From Dasyornis broadbenti (lineage: Eukaryota > Chordata > Aves > Passeriformes > Dasyornithidae), in assembly GCA_013397935.1 (NCBI GenBank), contig VZRN01002985.1:1-64000 (forward strand): a DNA stretch of 64,000 nt. Reading direction: 5' to 3'. Shown here piece after piece: positions 38,501 to 51,005 of the stretch (within the stretch, counting starts at the first letter, position 1; every line of letters begins with the position of its first letter). The translations under genes were made by a program, and so were the position numbers. The notes beneath the pieces are model-generated. The model saw only the letters and a list, made by a program, of their open reading frames with translations, was not told where the DNA came from and ran no database searches.

Positions 38501-41500
38501 TTAATTTAACAATAAGCATTGTTCTAAAATCAGGAGGCAGCTGCTTGTAATAAGACTGTTGTTTTCTGGACCACTTTCTTGAGGCTAGGCTTTCTTGAAC
38601 CATGTCATACTAGACACACCAGTGCATTTGTATGAATGATACCACAAAGGAAGAAGCCAACTCTTGCATGCTTGCACCAGGTTTGAATGAAGTGTAGTGT
38701 TGCTCACTGTTCAGACACGGCTCTAGGTTACCTGATAATTAGTACTCCTGAGAGTTATTAAGCACATAAAACACTTAGAGCTCTTTGTCAAAGTTAGACT
38801 CTAAAGTCAAGTAAGCCTACAGGTTACTATCCTATACTGTATTACTTCTTAATTAATAAAGCATACAAAAGCAATCTGGACATCTGAATATTCCACATCA
38901 CTTCACAAAGAGCATCTTTTTCCAAATGCTCTGGGGTTTCAAATATAATTTCCTCAATACTTGCAACAAAAAACTGTTCATATTTGTCTCTATTTTGGAA
39001 AAATGTGACGTACAAGGGAGCATTATTAGTCAATTGAATAGCTTTGGTTTCAACATTGACCATCTAATATCAAATGTCTCTGTTACAAAAAGATTTCTGT
39101 AGAGTCACATTATGCCAACCATGCAGAAAAAATGTGTGTCAAACTTCACACTAATAGCAGTTACAACAGACAATTCTCGATGCTTGGGACAGATTCCTAC
39201 TGGGCCTGCAGTTCCCAGTCCTCGGTGTACATGGCAAAGGAAGAGGTGGGTAGATTTCCAGAGGCACACACCCCTGGCATCACTGGCAGGGACAGGAGCA
39301 CCTGAAGCCCTGGCATTCTGAGAGCACTCCTGGCTCTGGCAGCGCTGGGACAGGGAGCCCTGCCCCTTACACCATCCGCCTACTGCCGGGTGGGCTCTTG
39401 CCTGCTGACAGCCAGCCATTTCCAAACACCGCCTGACAGCACATTTCAATGTTTTCAACCAGCATTCTTAACCTCTAATTTGTGAAAGAAAAATACAATC
39501 TGGCACCTCACTCCTGAAAAGCTGCCAATCCCTGCCTTACACAGTATTATACACAAGTCCAAAAACTGAACAGCACATGTAATGTACCAAGAAAGTGCAA
39601 TTTCCCTATTGTTTGCTAAAACTCTGACATCCAAATAATTAGCTGATATTCCCCAGCCAACCTGTTTCCAATGGCATCACAAAGAACAATGTGTAACCCT
39701 TTCAGTTACATTGAAGTCACTTTAGCTCCTCATTTTGCCAAACGCAGGGTTACACTTCACAGGCAGCATTCAAATGTTCGGTTAATTCCACAAAATGAAT
39801 GCACCTTTCCATAAAAGCATAATAATTTAGACTCTGTGGCCTTGAGTTTTCTGCATAATTGTAAAACAAAATTTTTTCAAAACTTGGAAAAAATGCTTAT
39901 TACTGCTTTCTTTCCAAACAAAATTGGAAATATGTGCCTTGTGTGTATACACTCATGTTAGTTCCTTCACACTTTTATTCACACTCTTCTCTGAAGATGC
40001 TGGCTCAGCATTCCCTGGATCTTCACATAGAAGCTAATACGCAGTCAACAAGAATAAAGTCTACATTTTCTGGTTCACTGTTAATTGTTTTAAGAATCTA
40101 ATAACTGGCATGGCATGAAGGTGAAAGACTATGCACAACAAAAAACACACAATAGAATCACAAGCAGTTTAACCGAGACACATTTTTGACTAACAAATTC
40201 TCATCCAAAGGGAAAAAAGCAAAAATGCCAAAAAGACCCAATCACATGTTACGGAGTTTGGGTTGCCACAAACACCAACTGCTTGTACAAAAAACCCCTG
40301 GCTTTTGAAATACATGAGTTCAAATTACGCTCGTGGACAACTTGCACAGCTTCTTCCACAGAATGAAAACCAACATGCTCAAGAAGCTTCTGTAGAAGGT
40401 GTAATAGATGTTTCTCTCCTATTCTCCTTTTTACTCTGTGCTGGTTACAGGCAAAATTTATTCACAGCCAGCTTGTACTGACTTATACCAATGCCCTATA
40501 AAACAAGTATCTTCTTTCTTTGGCACAACTGCTAGTCCAGCAAACCCAACCTGAAGTTCAAGAATTCACATTATTTGCAGCATTATTTCCTTTACTAGAA
40601 ACTGAATATGGTAAATGAGACTTTTCACAGTGCTCCCCTCCCTGAGTAAGTTTGCATATGTTTAATTTGGAAAGCGATTCAAATGATAAGCAAGAAAGAA
40701 CACAATATACACTTTCCTTGCTATCTGGACTCTACACAGTTAACAGGAATATGAAGCAGTAAAGAGTTATTTTTATCAATAAAATAATGAAATATGACAA
40801 TTCATGCACACAGTATGTCTCTTGAAGCAATACGTGCAATGTTTACACAAGTGTCTGAATGAGACAAACTAAGGCTGACAAATTGAACGGAGAAGCTGTA
40901 GAAACTATAATGCCATCACATTGCGCATTGAAACATACCAATTCTGCTTTTGCAACTGCGTGCAGAAAAATAGTTTCTGTGCCTTGAGCATACTAAGGAT
41001 ATCTGGAGTAGAAATCTAAGTAGAGTACATTTATATTTAACTGACTAACCTACTTGATACATTCCATTTAATATTTTAATTTCTATGTATTTCAGTTGAC
41101 AAAAAGCTGCTGTATGTTCAGTGAATCACACAGAATCTGTAATGGATCAGGCTGGAATCCCCCTGCTCAAGCAGGGTCCCTTAGAACATATTAGTAAGGA
41201 TTCTGTCCAGATGCATTTTGAATATAGTGATGGAGACTCCACAACCTACACATTAAACAAGTTCTTACTCATGTTCAGGTGGAATTTCTGAGTTTCCTGC
41301 CTCTTGCCTCTCTTCCTACTGCTCATCACCACCAAGAAGAGCGCAGCTACTTCTTCCTGACACCCTCCCTTCAGATACCTATGTACATTGATAAGATCCT
41401 CTCTCAGTCTTCTCTTCCCTAGGCTAAACAGCCCCAGCTCCCTCTAAATGACATGCTGCCATCTCCTATTCTTCTTCATAGCCCCTTGCTGGTCTGCCTA

Positions 41501-44500
41501 CAGGAGCTCCATGACTCTTCTGAACTGAGGGATCCAGAACTGGACTCCAGGTGAGATTGTATTAGTAAAAACTATGTTAATTGTATTTTCAATCCTTACA
41601 AAACATTATATACAGAGATAGAACTAACAGTACCCTGTAACACTAATGTTTGCCTTTCTTTTTCAATCCCAGGTTCTTAATCCTCAGTAAAAGAAAAGCA
41701 TGCCTACACAACACACTGGTATTCACCCTTCTGTTGGACTGGTGTTCAGGAAATTACAAGTGCTGAAACAGCCTGTAATTTCTGTGTTGAGAAAGTATCA
41801 CTCCTATTCACTGCATCATTAAGGTTTGCATTAGATGCACCGAGTTAAAAAGCCTAAGGTGAAATCTTACCAAACCTTAGCTATATCAATTTGTACCTGA
41901 GCAAAAAAGCATGGAGGTCTAAAAAGCAGCCGATCAGCAGGAATGTAGAATCCTACCTTAGGATGAAAAGGATCTCCCTAATATATATTCTTTTTTCCCA
42001 CCAGTGTCTTGATAGACAGATTTCAGAATCAGGCTATGTGCCTCTCATCCAAGACAGATGATTAAGGATCCCACCAAACACAAATACTAGACCACGTCTT
42101 ATATCATCCTCTTAACAAGCAGTGCCACCTCAAAAGCTGTGGAATGAAGTATGCCTGACCAGGGAGACTGACAGAGCTCTGGAGGATGAAGACACAGAAT
42201 CTATTGACTGACAGGCACTGAACATTGGTGGTGAGGAACCACATTCAAGCTTCAGTACAGCTGTAGGAGGCCTGATCTGACCAAATCACTCATGCACTTT
42301 TGTAGCTTTTGCTACCTTTTCCACTGCATTAATTTCAAACTTCTAGGTGAGATTTTCCAGTTATAAATAGCTTGATTAACCTGAATGTTCTCTTCCGTGC
42401 ATCTCTTCAGAGCCCCTCTGACCTTCTGCTAAATTTCTTGTTACTTCATAAATAAAATGTGCCCACAATTGCAGATGCAGTTTGCACTTGAAAATGCAGA
42501 AAAATGTCTTGCAAAAACAAAGACTTCTGCATTTGCTGTAATTTCAATTAGCACTGATTAGAGATAAACTAACATTAGAAAATGGTTCATCTCCTTGGAC
42601 AAACCTTATGAAGAAATTCTTTAGCTTTTGTGTGCAGCATCTCATTACAACCAGCAACTGAGAAGAAACACTAGCGTGTGTGATTTTCCATTACAGGATC
42701 CTCACTTCAAACTTAATAAGACAGCTCAGAACAGTCCCAAAGGCTGGATCCTGGCTGCATCACACCTCCAGCCTACTTGCTACCTTTTTCTTGGAGTCAT
42801 TGAACAACTGCTCAGATACACAATATTTCCAACAGCCACACATCCTTCTCTACCCTAGAACTAACAGGTAATTGTAAATCAGGACATTACTGACTTGCCC
42901 ACATGAAAAGAGAACAGAAATATTAGACAAGATTCTTCCTTATGTTCAGTGGAACTGTCAGTGAAATCACTGAGCAGACGAATATCACAAGCTGGATAAA
43001 GCTGTCACCCTAAAGCTGAACTGCCCTCATCTAAACTGACCAGTAATTATTATAACATCCAGATTACATGGAGAAAGATGTGGAAAGATAGCTCTCTCAC
43101 TGTGGTAAAATGTTTGGTTGTAGTCATGACAAACTGAATACACAGGCCACACTAATGCAATTTACAATGAAGTATGTATTTAGTGAAGTGAAAACACTGA
43201 AAATATTCATAACAACATCTGTAAACAAGCACCATCTGCAAAGTATAGGCATAAAACAAAAAGCTACTCACTCACTGCCACTTTGCACTCTTCCTTAGCT
43301 ATCTGAATTAGCATTTTTCTGCTCTACTCCATTCCACCTCCTGCTTTCAACGGTGTTTGCCAATCATGTCCAAATTATTATGAGAACTGTACTAGGCAAA
43401 AATAAAGTCCAAATTGTCTGTCTGACAAAGGAATGTGATTTTCTTTTTTTAAATGAGAGGTCCTAATCCAAAGAGGAGAACTGGGTAAAGGAGTAATTCT
43501 ACTGCAGAAAAAACTATAACAGTGAGATTACTTCAATCACCTTCCCCAAACCGTTCTGTTCTTTACCTTTTTCTCCTGGAGGTGGGGATGGCAAGGAGCA
43601 GATTTGAACATCTACTTTTTTCAGAAGAAAGAGATTGAGGAAAAAATGCAGTGCCATTATTCATATTAACTTCTCTCATCATCAGCAATTGTCAGCTGAA
43701 CTCTAGAGTAGCTTGTTCTTCCTATTCAGAATAATTGATCTAAAAACAAACAAGGCAATTGCAGTTAATCTAGTACTTAACACACACTTAGCCATTGTTG
43801 CCAGACCTCAGAGAGCCCAGTTTGCAAAGCCTCTATACTTCACAATTTCTTTCCTCAATACCTGCAAACTACTTTTCAGAAATGATAAAATTTAAAGAAC
43901 TTGCAGTCAATATACTATCACTTCAGCTCCAACAGGCAATGTCTGTTAAATCAATTTCTATGAGCCAAGCATGAAATTTAAATTTATATTGAAAGAGTGT
44001 GTGATATTGTGTAAATTCATATTGTATTTTGGTCTCTAATTAAGTTTACAGAGTCTATTGAGTCTGACAGTTCATAATGAAGCACCAGGAGTGTCCAAAG
44101 CTAAGATAACCCTGACAATAATTTGCATTTCTTAACTACTTTTAGTTTGCTGTTGTTGTCAAAATATTTCATCATGCAAATTATATTTAGATGACTACAA
44201 AGAACTGTTTCAAAATCCCCACTGGTGTGACTAAGGTTCCTTTTTTTGTTTCTCAATCTATCCTAAACCTACATACCTTTCCCTTCCTACAGCTATTTAA
44301 AACATCAAAATATAGCATGAAACAAGGAGTAAATCTACATCAAAATCTGATATTAAAAATATTTGCAATTCAAAATTACATCAAGTAAAATTTACTATTA
44401 CCCAAATGGCTCCCATAAAAGAGCTTCAAAAATTTACTGCAGAAACTAATTATGTACCTTCAGCACAGAAAAAGAAAGCAAGCTCAGAAATTGAGAAAAA

Positions 44501-47500
44501 CATTGTGTATTACCATTAAACTAAAAGGAAAGATCAGATGCCTTGCAACTGCAGTTTGCATAAAAGTAAGAGATGTGCAATAAGGGGCAAACAAACACTC
44601 ATACAAAGAGCAACAACAGAATACAGATACATTTCTAATCTTAAACTGTATGCCACACACAATTTGCAGTGTCACACTGACTTTTTTTGATCATTTCTTT
44701 TCAGCAAAGACAAGAGAACAGCATCATACCTACTCGGCTTACAATCTCAGATAACCTAAAACGTCACCTTTATACAAGTCAAAATCCTTCTTCATGCTAA
44801 ATCATGCATAGTTTTATAAAATATCAACAGTATCTTTTTAAAGCTGATTTGAAATTCTCCATTTACTGTTTTTAATGTTTATTTCTGAAGAGACAATCTA
44901 CTCATCACCTGGAACTCCCTGTTCTTGTACATTACTCTATGTTGAGGCTAGATCTGGTTCTCTTCAGTCCCACACACTGCTATAAAATAGTTGTGCACAA
45001 GGCTACACCCTAGTCTGTGTGACACTGACATAAATACGAGTAAATAATGTGGTTAGCAAGTTTGGTATGTCACATTACATAAAGAATTTAAAAATGCTAA
45101 ATATCTTCAAGCTGGTGGCACCCATCTATTTTTTCCTGTTCAATGTACTTTGAATAGAAATAACACTTCTAATGTTTAATCAGTAGAGACAAAAGTAAGT
45201 TTTTTGGTTTTATTTAAAACAATCACAACACTGCTGTCAAAAGAAATACTATCAATTACAATGCTTTGAAAATTCATATTTGACCTAACAAAATTTCCTT
45301 TAATAAATATTTCAGCCTTATCCGAAAAAGGCATTCAGGAGATACGTAAGCCACAGATATTGCTGAAAGATGCAAACATTTAGAAAAATTACACCATTTA
45401 TAGGATGAAGCAATGCAAAAATGGTAGGAACTCTGTGTTATGTTGATTTTAAATCTGAGAGATGGCAAAATTAATTTCCTGTATGACTAGCAATGGCAAT
45501 GCTTCGGCTTTTATAGAACTTGAGAGAAACAAAATAGTTTTCACACTGCTTTCACTTTGCTTATCTTGACTAATTGTCTTTCTGATTCTTATTAACAACC
45601 TTTTTAGTGCTTATTATTGTAAGATTATAACAACATATGCTTTTTATGGGAAAAAGAAAGTTACTTTCAAAAGGTGGGAAAATTAAGAGCAATGAAATAA
45701 AATCTGAAGCCCTTTACCTTTAGGTCGCCTCGAAAAACACAGTTCAGTTCCATACTCATTACTATAATCATTAAAAGATTGCTCAGCAAGATGTGAAATT
45801 ATTTCTTAGTCTCAGCCAGCTTCCCACTGGGCAGATGTATACTTCTAATGGTTTTCACTGCTACAGCAACTCAATATCCATAGTAAAGGGTGATATGACA
45901 AAATCTAGCAAATGAAACAATTCCAGTATTAACCTGGAGCTGGTTCTGCCAGCTGAGACAGTGTCAGTCTCTAGAGCTGTCAAGCTGTCACACTTCACTA
46001 ACACTGACTTCACTTTAACATTAATAAGGAGAGGGCAGCAGACAGTCTAATTTAATGGTCAGCCCCCACAAGGCAGCTTCCCCACAAGGCAGAAACACTT
46101 ATGCAGGGCTCTTAGATTGCCTCTTGAACAGAGATGCTCTTGCTGCTGCCCACACAGCCTTCACACTCCAAAGGGAGAGGATAAAAAGCTTCTCTCCCAG
46201 TCTTTAGGAAGGCTAATCATGCATCTCTAATATTATTTATTAATTTTACTTATGGCTCTTTTAGCTAAATGATCAAACAAACACAGATTTCTCAATTTAG
46301 CAACTAAGAAATGCAAAGGAATCATAAGTCTTATTTTTCATAATATCATTAGTTCACACTGTATCTTGATAGCAAACATCGCATCATCTGAAACCCTCTG
46401 CTTTTAAAATGTTTTAAAAGCTGGAAAATGTGTAAGGATGTTTCTAACTTTTCCAAGCATGCATGTTCAATACAAGATAAAGAACTCACTTCTGGAGCAT
46501 TTGTGCAGGCAAAAGATGGAACAGAAGACTAAAGCAAAAATAAGGAAGTAGAACTCAACACAAAGTAACTAACAACGGACATAACAAAGCTATTTTCTCC
46601 AGATTGACCCTGGATTTCCATTTGGAAAGCTAACTTGTATCTGAAGGAAGCAGTGGTATTTATACAGAAATATGTATCATATTTTCAAAGCTATCATAAC
46701 ATTACTCATACTAGTTTGTTGAAGAATGACTGCAACATGAGCAAAGTTACAGATGATTAAAGAATAATAAGCTAAATGAGATAGATGAGTCTCCTTGTAA
46801 GGAGACTACGACTAATAAAAACAAAACCAGAAGCCAGAGTAGTTTCCTTTTCCACCTTCTTTTAAAGAAGGAAAAGTACCCACACAGAACTGTTGCTCCA
46901 GCCAAGGTTTTGTGAGGCTGATATTCTCTTAATTACTACTGGAACTATAAGACATATCTTGTGCTGCTTTTACACCCATTAGGTATTCTTCTTGTCTGCA
47001 TTTGACTCAAGAAAGCTATGGGACCTGTGATGCAGGAAAAGAAAATAGTCTTGTAAAACTAAAACCCAATACCATTTCACACATCCTATCAGTGTCTCTC
47101 TTACACTCAGATGTTGCAAACATACAGTTTTTCATGCCCCATGTGGCCAAACTCACCACAAACAAAACATCTTTACCAGTGCTCTTTATCACACTCACAG
47201 AAACTTCTGTAAGTGGCTGGCAATAATATGTATGTGGGTTTTGTAAATTTATTTAGAGGCAAAACAAAAATAGTCTACAGCGTCTATCCCGAGGAAGCCA
47301 CAGATTAATAATGAAGGAACCATAATGCAAATCCTGTATCTCACATACGCATGCACGCAAATCAAAGAACAACTTTCATGCAAATTACATAATGCACTCC
47401 TAAATTTACTAGACTAAGATATCTCTGAGGAAAAACAGAGAAATTATTCCATTAATATCACGACTGTTCAAGGCATCTTTGAAGGATAAAGAGAAAAAAC

Positions 47501-50500
47501 AAGAAAACTGGAGAGGGAACAGAGTGGCACAACAACAAATACTTTCTGTAACAAAGTAAAAGACAACATAGGGCTTAGAAAATACGAATTGCAAATGAAG
47601 ATGGCAGTCCCCAAACCAACAGAATTCTGTAGACTGCTCCGAAGATATGATCATCAAGATCTGTACCACTCTATTCTACACTCCTGAAAGGAACAAAGTT
47701 GAAGAAAATAAAAGCATGCTAAACAATCCTATGGACTTTTAGAGAAAACAGACAGAAAGCAAGTAATGAGTAGCAGAAGAAAGCACACTTCAAGCTGTAA
47801 TACACAAAAATAAGTCTTTCCAATGAGGGTGAAAAATAGCCACAATAAGCAGGAAAGGAAATTCTTCCTAAGTCAAAAATTCATTAAGCCAGTAAGAACA
47901 TAGGGAATTGACAGCTGGTCTGTCTTAGCTCACAATTATGTATCTTACCACTCCTTGACTGCTGTGTTTGTCTTCATCAAAACCAAAACACTTTTTTGTT
48001 TTTAATTGCGAGAGTCAACTTCAGCATGATCAACAAAACCAACTAATGGAAAAGACACATGTAAAGTGATGCTATCACTCTTAATTTTATTAAGCTAGGA
48101 TTGACAAAATAAGCTGAACTGAGCAACTGGAGGAACAGTGTGAAGCTATTTCAGAATTCAAATAAAAATGTTGCCTTCAGTTACGAAGTTGTAAAAGCAT
48201 ATACTTGTATAAATAAATAAAATTTAAAAAACCCTAAAAACTATGCTAGAAATCTATAATGAAGGGTTTAAAGAGAGATACGGGTAAGAATACATCTCCT
48301 TTTATGGCATATCAGGAAAATCTGCATTGCTTGTTTTTGTATTAAACCTGCTTCCCTTTTCTTTTTTTAAATCAAATCTTGTCTACTTTGACTTACCTTA
48401 GAACCTGATTTAACAGGTATAAATACCACAGGTTTCCGACAACCAAATGGAAAACTAATGAAAATACTGAATAAAAATTACCTACTCAATAAAAATTACT
48501 TAGTCTTAATTCTTCACTTTGTTACATCTACATGAGAATGAAGGCATTGCTGTACTTGGCAAGAAAATCCAGCTTTTTTTAAAACTTAACATCTACTGCA
48601 TACTAAGAAGATGTTAAGCATTATGAAAATAAAAATACAGTTTCCATTTACTTATGTAGTTTATCAGTTAGAAAGATCTCATGACCTTTCACAATCAGAC
48701 ATCAGCAAAATTTAGAAGAAATACAGGATTAAGGTAATTTCCATCATCTCTCTGTCCCAGAGGACCCAGTGTACCACGAGAACCACTCACACTCCTGAAA
48801 GCAGTGCATAGCTCCATGGGGAAAGGGCACAAAAATCCCTTGAAGATTAAGAGTCTAATGACCTTTTCTATGTCAAATCAGGACATTTAGGTGCATTGCA
48901 GTAAACAGAAATTATCGATATCCACTGCACACAAAAAAACCTCTACTAATAAAGCCACAACTGTTCAACTGCATAATTTTACTGCCCTTACCTACATCAT
49001 TAAATTAAATTTTACCTTACCAAAAACTTCTGTGCCCCAGTCATGTTTCACCTCATTGCTTAAAACCCTGGGAGTAAAAGCCCTCCTGCTTTGCTACCAA
49101 CACATGCAACCTGCTAAGCACTGTATCTAAGAAAATAGATATGAATCATAGTTTGCTTTTTATCACGTGCTCCAGGTCATTGACAAGGTGAGGCACTAGA
49201 AGCCTCCTCTTCTACTTCTTCTGGGAAGGAATCAGTATATTTTTCATTACAACTCCGTTGATCTGCTCTCTTCCATCACTCAACACAATCACAGGCAGCA
49301 GAAAGAACCTCCCACGGTTATTAATAATTTCAGGGCAATAACATAATGGCCGAGTTAGCATGTGTCTGAACATTTAAGTTTTATATGTCAAAAGATTTAA
49401 GTTTTTCTGAACTTGACATCACTGAAGATCACGAGCTCTTCGCCACGCAGCCTTGACACTAAATTTAACAATTTATGAAAAAATTTGTCTTCCAAATATA
49501 TGTATCTAAATATATCTATATATAACTGAGGTTATCATGTTCAACTGATTGAAGCTGAGACATGACTGTGTTAAAGAAAAAGCCTGATTGTTAAAGGGCT
49601 CCTTTCAATTCTGTAGACATCGCTGTCCTGTTAATGGTATTGCTGTGAATGTAGGATGTATGTCCCAAAATCCATTAGCTCTTGTCTCCTTATAGATGGA
49701 CCTGTCTTCCACCTATATCTCAAGCTAACTCTTTAATCCTATCCTATGAAGCTTTAGAGATACACAGTTCTTTATTAATTACACTTACAGGCAGTCTGGT
49801 AAGAGTTCTACAAGTAAATGAAAGAGTTCTACAAATTTAGTATTTAGTGGATTCACTTCAGTGTGTTACTGCCACTGAAGTGCAGAGAGAAAGGAGTGCT
49901 GGAGGGAACCAGGGCCTGTGCCCATGAGCCAGTCTGCACTGAGGAAAGAGAGAGTGCAGCCAAAGATGCTACCTTTTCAGGTTTGTATTGACATACCTGT
50001 CTGATCCCATCAAAACTGGAGCAAGCAGTCCTACTAACCCCCCGTTCATAACTCAGACTTACAAAATTGTTAGTTAGAAAAGGTTAGTTTGAAGACCTCT
50101 CTGGAGGTCTTCTGCTGGCAATACTAGATAACGCCAGGTAGGGATTTGCCTAGTGTGATCTGGACAACTACCAAGAATGGAGATCCTGTGGGCTCCCCTC
50201 CTGGTGAAAAGCCATAGCAGTAATTAAACTGGTCCTGGGACTGCTTTTGCTCTTTCAGCACTGGGTTCCTAATATTGTTTATGTTGGTTACTGAGGACTG
50301 CTTCTGTTGAAGCATGTCAGATGGGTAATAAACCATCACAGTCTTTTAGACTTCGAGAGAGGCTTGAGCCTCATTCTTTCAGATGTAGAATTTCTAAGTC
50401 TTGCTGAAACCACTGAGATCAGAGGGTAGCCTGCATACGGCAAGATTGATTTGTCAAATTCTAAATCCCCTACGAAAAGTCAAACTGATAACACAAAAGG

Positions 50501-51005
50501 AAAAATAATGTATTAGCGTATTATAGTGCTGAATGGTTATCTAAATAAATGTTGTAAATTAACAGTGTCTGACTAAAAAGCAATCATGAAGACAAACTAT
50601 TTTATTGTATTAGCTTAACTACATAGTAGGTACAGACAAGGAAATTGTTTTCTACTACAAAACTTAGCAATTTTTGGTGTGACTGTATTTCCTTCAAGAG
50701 TTAGAGTGGACTTCTCAATCTTTTCAACACTTAGCTTAAAAGAAAGTAACACAACTGTAATGCCAACATGTTAAAAATCACTGATAATGTTTCCAATACC
50801 ACACAACTGATAAAACAATTCCTTAGCATGCTGGGAAAAAAATTAAAATAATTTCTGACTGACAAACCTCATTAACGTCAAATTTCTAAAACAGTAGAGC
50901 AATACACATACCTGCAATTGGAATATTCTGTGATATTGACAGTTGTACGTCTCCAGTCCCAGGTGGCATGTCAATTACTAAATAATCCAGTTGACCCCAG
51001 TCAAC
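20518..51005 (-). CDS. NUBPL: NUBPL (IND1), complex I iron-sulfur assembly protein: C-terminal half, five exons, 5' part outside the window
   Basis: NUBPL is a Mrp/NBP35-family P-loop ATPase of the mitochondrial matrix that binds a 4Fe-4S cluster and is needed to assemble respiratory complex I. The window gives join(50912-51005, 38032-38117, 33404-33524, 29405-29487, 20518-20580) on the minus strand: 447 bases, 148 residues plus TGA. That equals the length from the matching point to the end of human NUBPL as I remember it (about 319 residues in all). Visible motifs are DYLVIDMPPGTGD (switch II) near residues 7-19, CPKC at 72-75 and GADG at 82-85; the C-terminal RRLP follows. Every junction has AG and GT and the phases match (0, 1, 0, 1, 0, then stop). 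The P-loop, switch I and mitochondrial presequence are absent because they lie to the right of 64000. There are no frameshifts or internal stops, so the gene looks functional. Confidence 0.93.
20581..29404 (-). other. NUBPL: NUBPL last intron (8824 bases)
   Basis: This intron has GT-AG ends on the minus strand. It holds no recognisable nested gene or RNA. A short duplicated pyrimidine block lies at 26482-26531. Open frames inside it are short and have no family resemblance. Confidence 0.8.
26482..26531. repeat. two-copy pyrimidine-rich tandem repeat
   Basis: TTGTTTTCCCTATTCTACC at 26482 recurs with one or two changes from about 26512, a spacing of about 30 bases. It looks like local slippage in pyrimidine-rich DNA. 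Confidence 0.5.
29405..29487 (-). CDS. NUBPL: NUBPL penultimate coding exon
   Basis: 83 bases complete the glycine codon and encode DIPLHVNIRETCDSGQPVVI followed by SQPQSDA. DIPL...IRE..D.GQP is the conserved late segment of Mrp-family ATPases. The acceptor is TTTTTGATGCAG and the donor GCT|GTAAGT. A cysteine stands where I remember serine or alanine in mammals, and the last residues are SDA rather than SDE, both mild changes. The exon is too short and AT-poor in start codons to stand out as an open frame; it was found by homology. Confidence 0.92.
29488..33403 (-). other. NUBPL: NUBPL intron (3916 bases)
   Basis: This intron has GT-AG ends on the minus strand and contains the CR1 fragment at 32629-32975, close to its 5' end. 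Nothing else is recognisable. Confidence 0.8.
32629..32975 (-). mobile_element. CR1 LINE 3' fragment
   Basis: Read on the plus strand this is the reverse complement of a chicken-repeat-1 3' end: a degraded ATCATAGAATCACAGAATGG terminus at 32629-32650, then CCCCATCCAACCTGCCCTTG and CATCCACAACTCTGGGCAAC. The sense strand is therefore minus, the same as NUBPL. Translated on the minus strand it gives LEEGRFRLDIRQRFFSVRVV followed by RDLHRLPR, the familiar last part of the CR1 ORF2 reading frame. The element is 5' truncated near 32975, as most CR1 copies are. Confidence 0.9.
33404..33524 (-). CDS. NUBPL: NUBPL exon with the CPKC iron-sulfur motif
   Basis: 121 bases encode 40 residues, beginning VLGLVQNMSVFQCPKCKHET and ending KSLGLDIL, plus the first base of a glycine codon. 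The two cysteines of CPKC (codons at 33477-33488) are the pair that bridges a 4Fe-4S cluster at the dimer interface in NBP35/IND1 proteins and is essential in this family. NMS and GADG are further family marks. The acceptor is CTTTACTTCAACAG and the donor TTGG|GTAAGA. Confidence 0.95.
33525..38031 (-). other. NUBPL: NUBPL intron (4507 bases)
   Basis: This intron has GT-AG ends on the minus strand and is AT-rich. No repeat family, RNA gene or extra exon is recognisable in it. Confidence 0.8.
38032..38117 (-). CDS. NUBPL: NUBPL exon, core of the ATPase fold
   Basis: 86 bases complete the split glycine codon and encode AVIVSTPQDVALLDAHRGAE followed by MFRKVRVP. VSTPQ...A..D is the strand-and-helix segment typical of Mrp-type ATPases. 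The acceptor is TTTTCTTTTCCCAG and the donor CCT|GTAAGT. It ends in phase 0, matching the next exon. Confidence 0.93.
39170..39430. other. GC-rich patch of unknown origin
   Basis: The base composition changes abruptly from AT-rich flanks to a G+C-rich block with recurring CCTGGCA, CTGGCAG and GGGACAGG words. It is open on both strands over much of its length (39105-39458 minus, 39112-39321 plus), but the translations match nothing I know. It could be a piece of a repeat, a GC-rich minisatellite remnant or an isolated regulatory island. Confidence 0.4.
41124..41555 (-). mobile_element. older CR1 LINE 3' fragment
   Basis: The plus strand shows the reverse complement of a CR1 3' region: GAATCACACAGAATC, CCCCCTGCTCAAGCAGGGTC, GGAGACTCCACAACCT, TTGATAAGATCCTCTCTCAG, CTAAACAGCCCCAGCTCCCT and CCAGAACTGGACTCCAGGTG occur in the known order. 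The sense strand is minus. It is more diverged than the copy at 32629-32975 and its last part matches a different CR1 subfamily. No intact reading frame remains. Confidence 0.9.
50092..50111. repeat. short perfect hairpin
   Basis: AAGACCTC and GAGGTCTT are 8-base arms around a TCTG loop. It lies about 800 bases inside the intron downstream of the exon at 50912-51005. No function is evident. Confidence 0.5.
50912..51005 (-). CDS. NUBPL: NUBPL exon with switch-II motif (first exon in the window)
   Basis: 94 bases in phase 0 encode 31 residues, from VDWGQLDYLVIDMPPGTGDV to the end SISQNIPIA, plus the first base of a glycine codon. The DMPPGTGD segment is the switch-II/Walker-B-like region that senses nucleotide in Mrp/NBP35 ATPases. 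The acceptor is TCTTCTAG after a T-rich tract and the donor is CAG|GTATGT. The upstream exon, expected to encode the segment ending near KLLRQ, was looked for up to 64000 and not found, so the preceding intron exceeds about 13 kb. Confidence 0.93.

Larger units (their letters stand above)
38118..50911 (-). other. NUBPL: NUBPL intron (12794 bases)
   Basis: This intron has GT-AG ends on the minus strand. It contains the GC-rich patch at 39170-39430, a CR1 fragment at 41124-41555 and a small hairpin at 50092-50111. No nested gene is recognised. Confidence 0.8.

Noticed and set aside
39105..39458. 117-codon minus-strand open frame as a nested gene
   Set aside because: It is explained by the GC-rich patch lacking stop codons; the translation has no recognisable domain and there is an open frame on the other strand as well.
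49990..50030. Possible NUBPL exon end at a TACCTGTCTGATC word (donor-like on the minus strand)
   Set aside because: The reverse-strand translation does not match the expected NUBPL segment, and it lies downstream of the exon at 50912-51005, so the order would be wrong.
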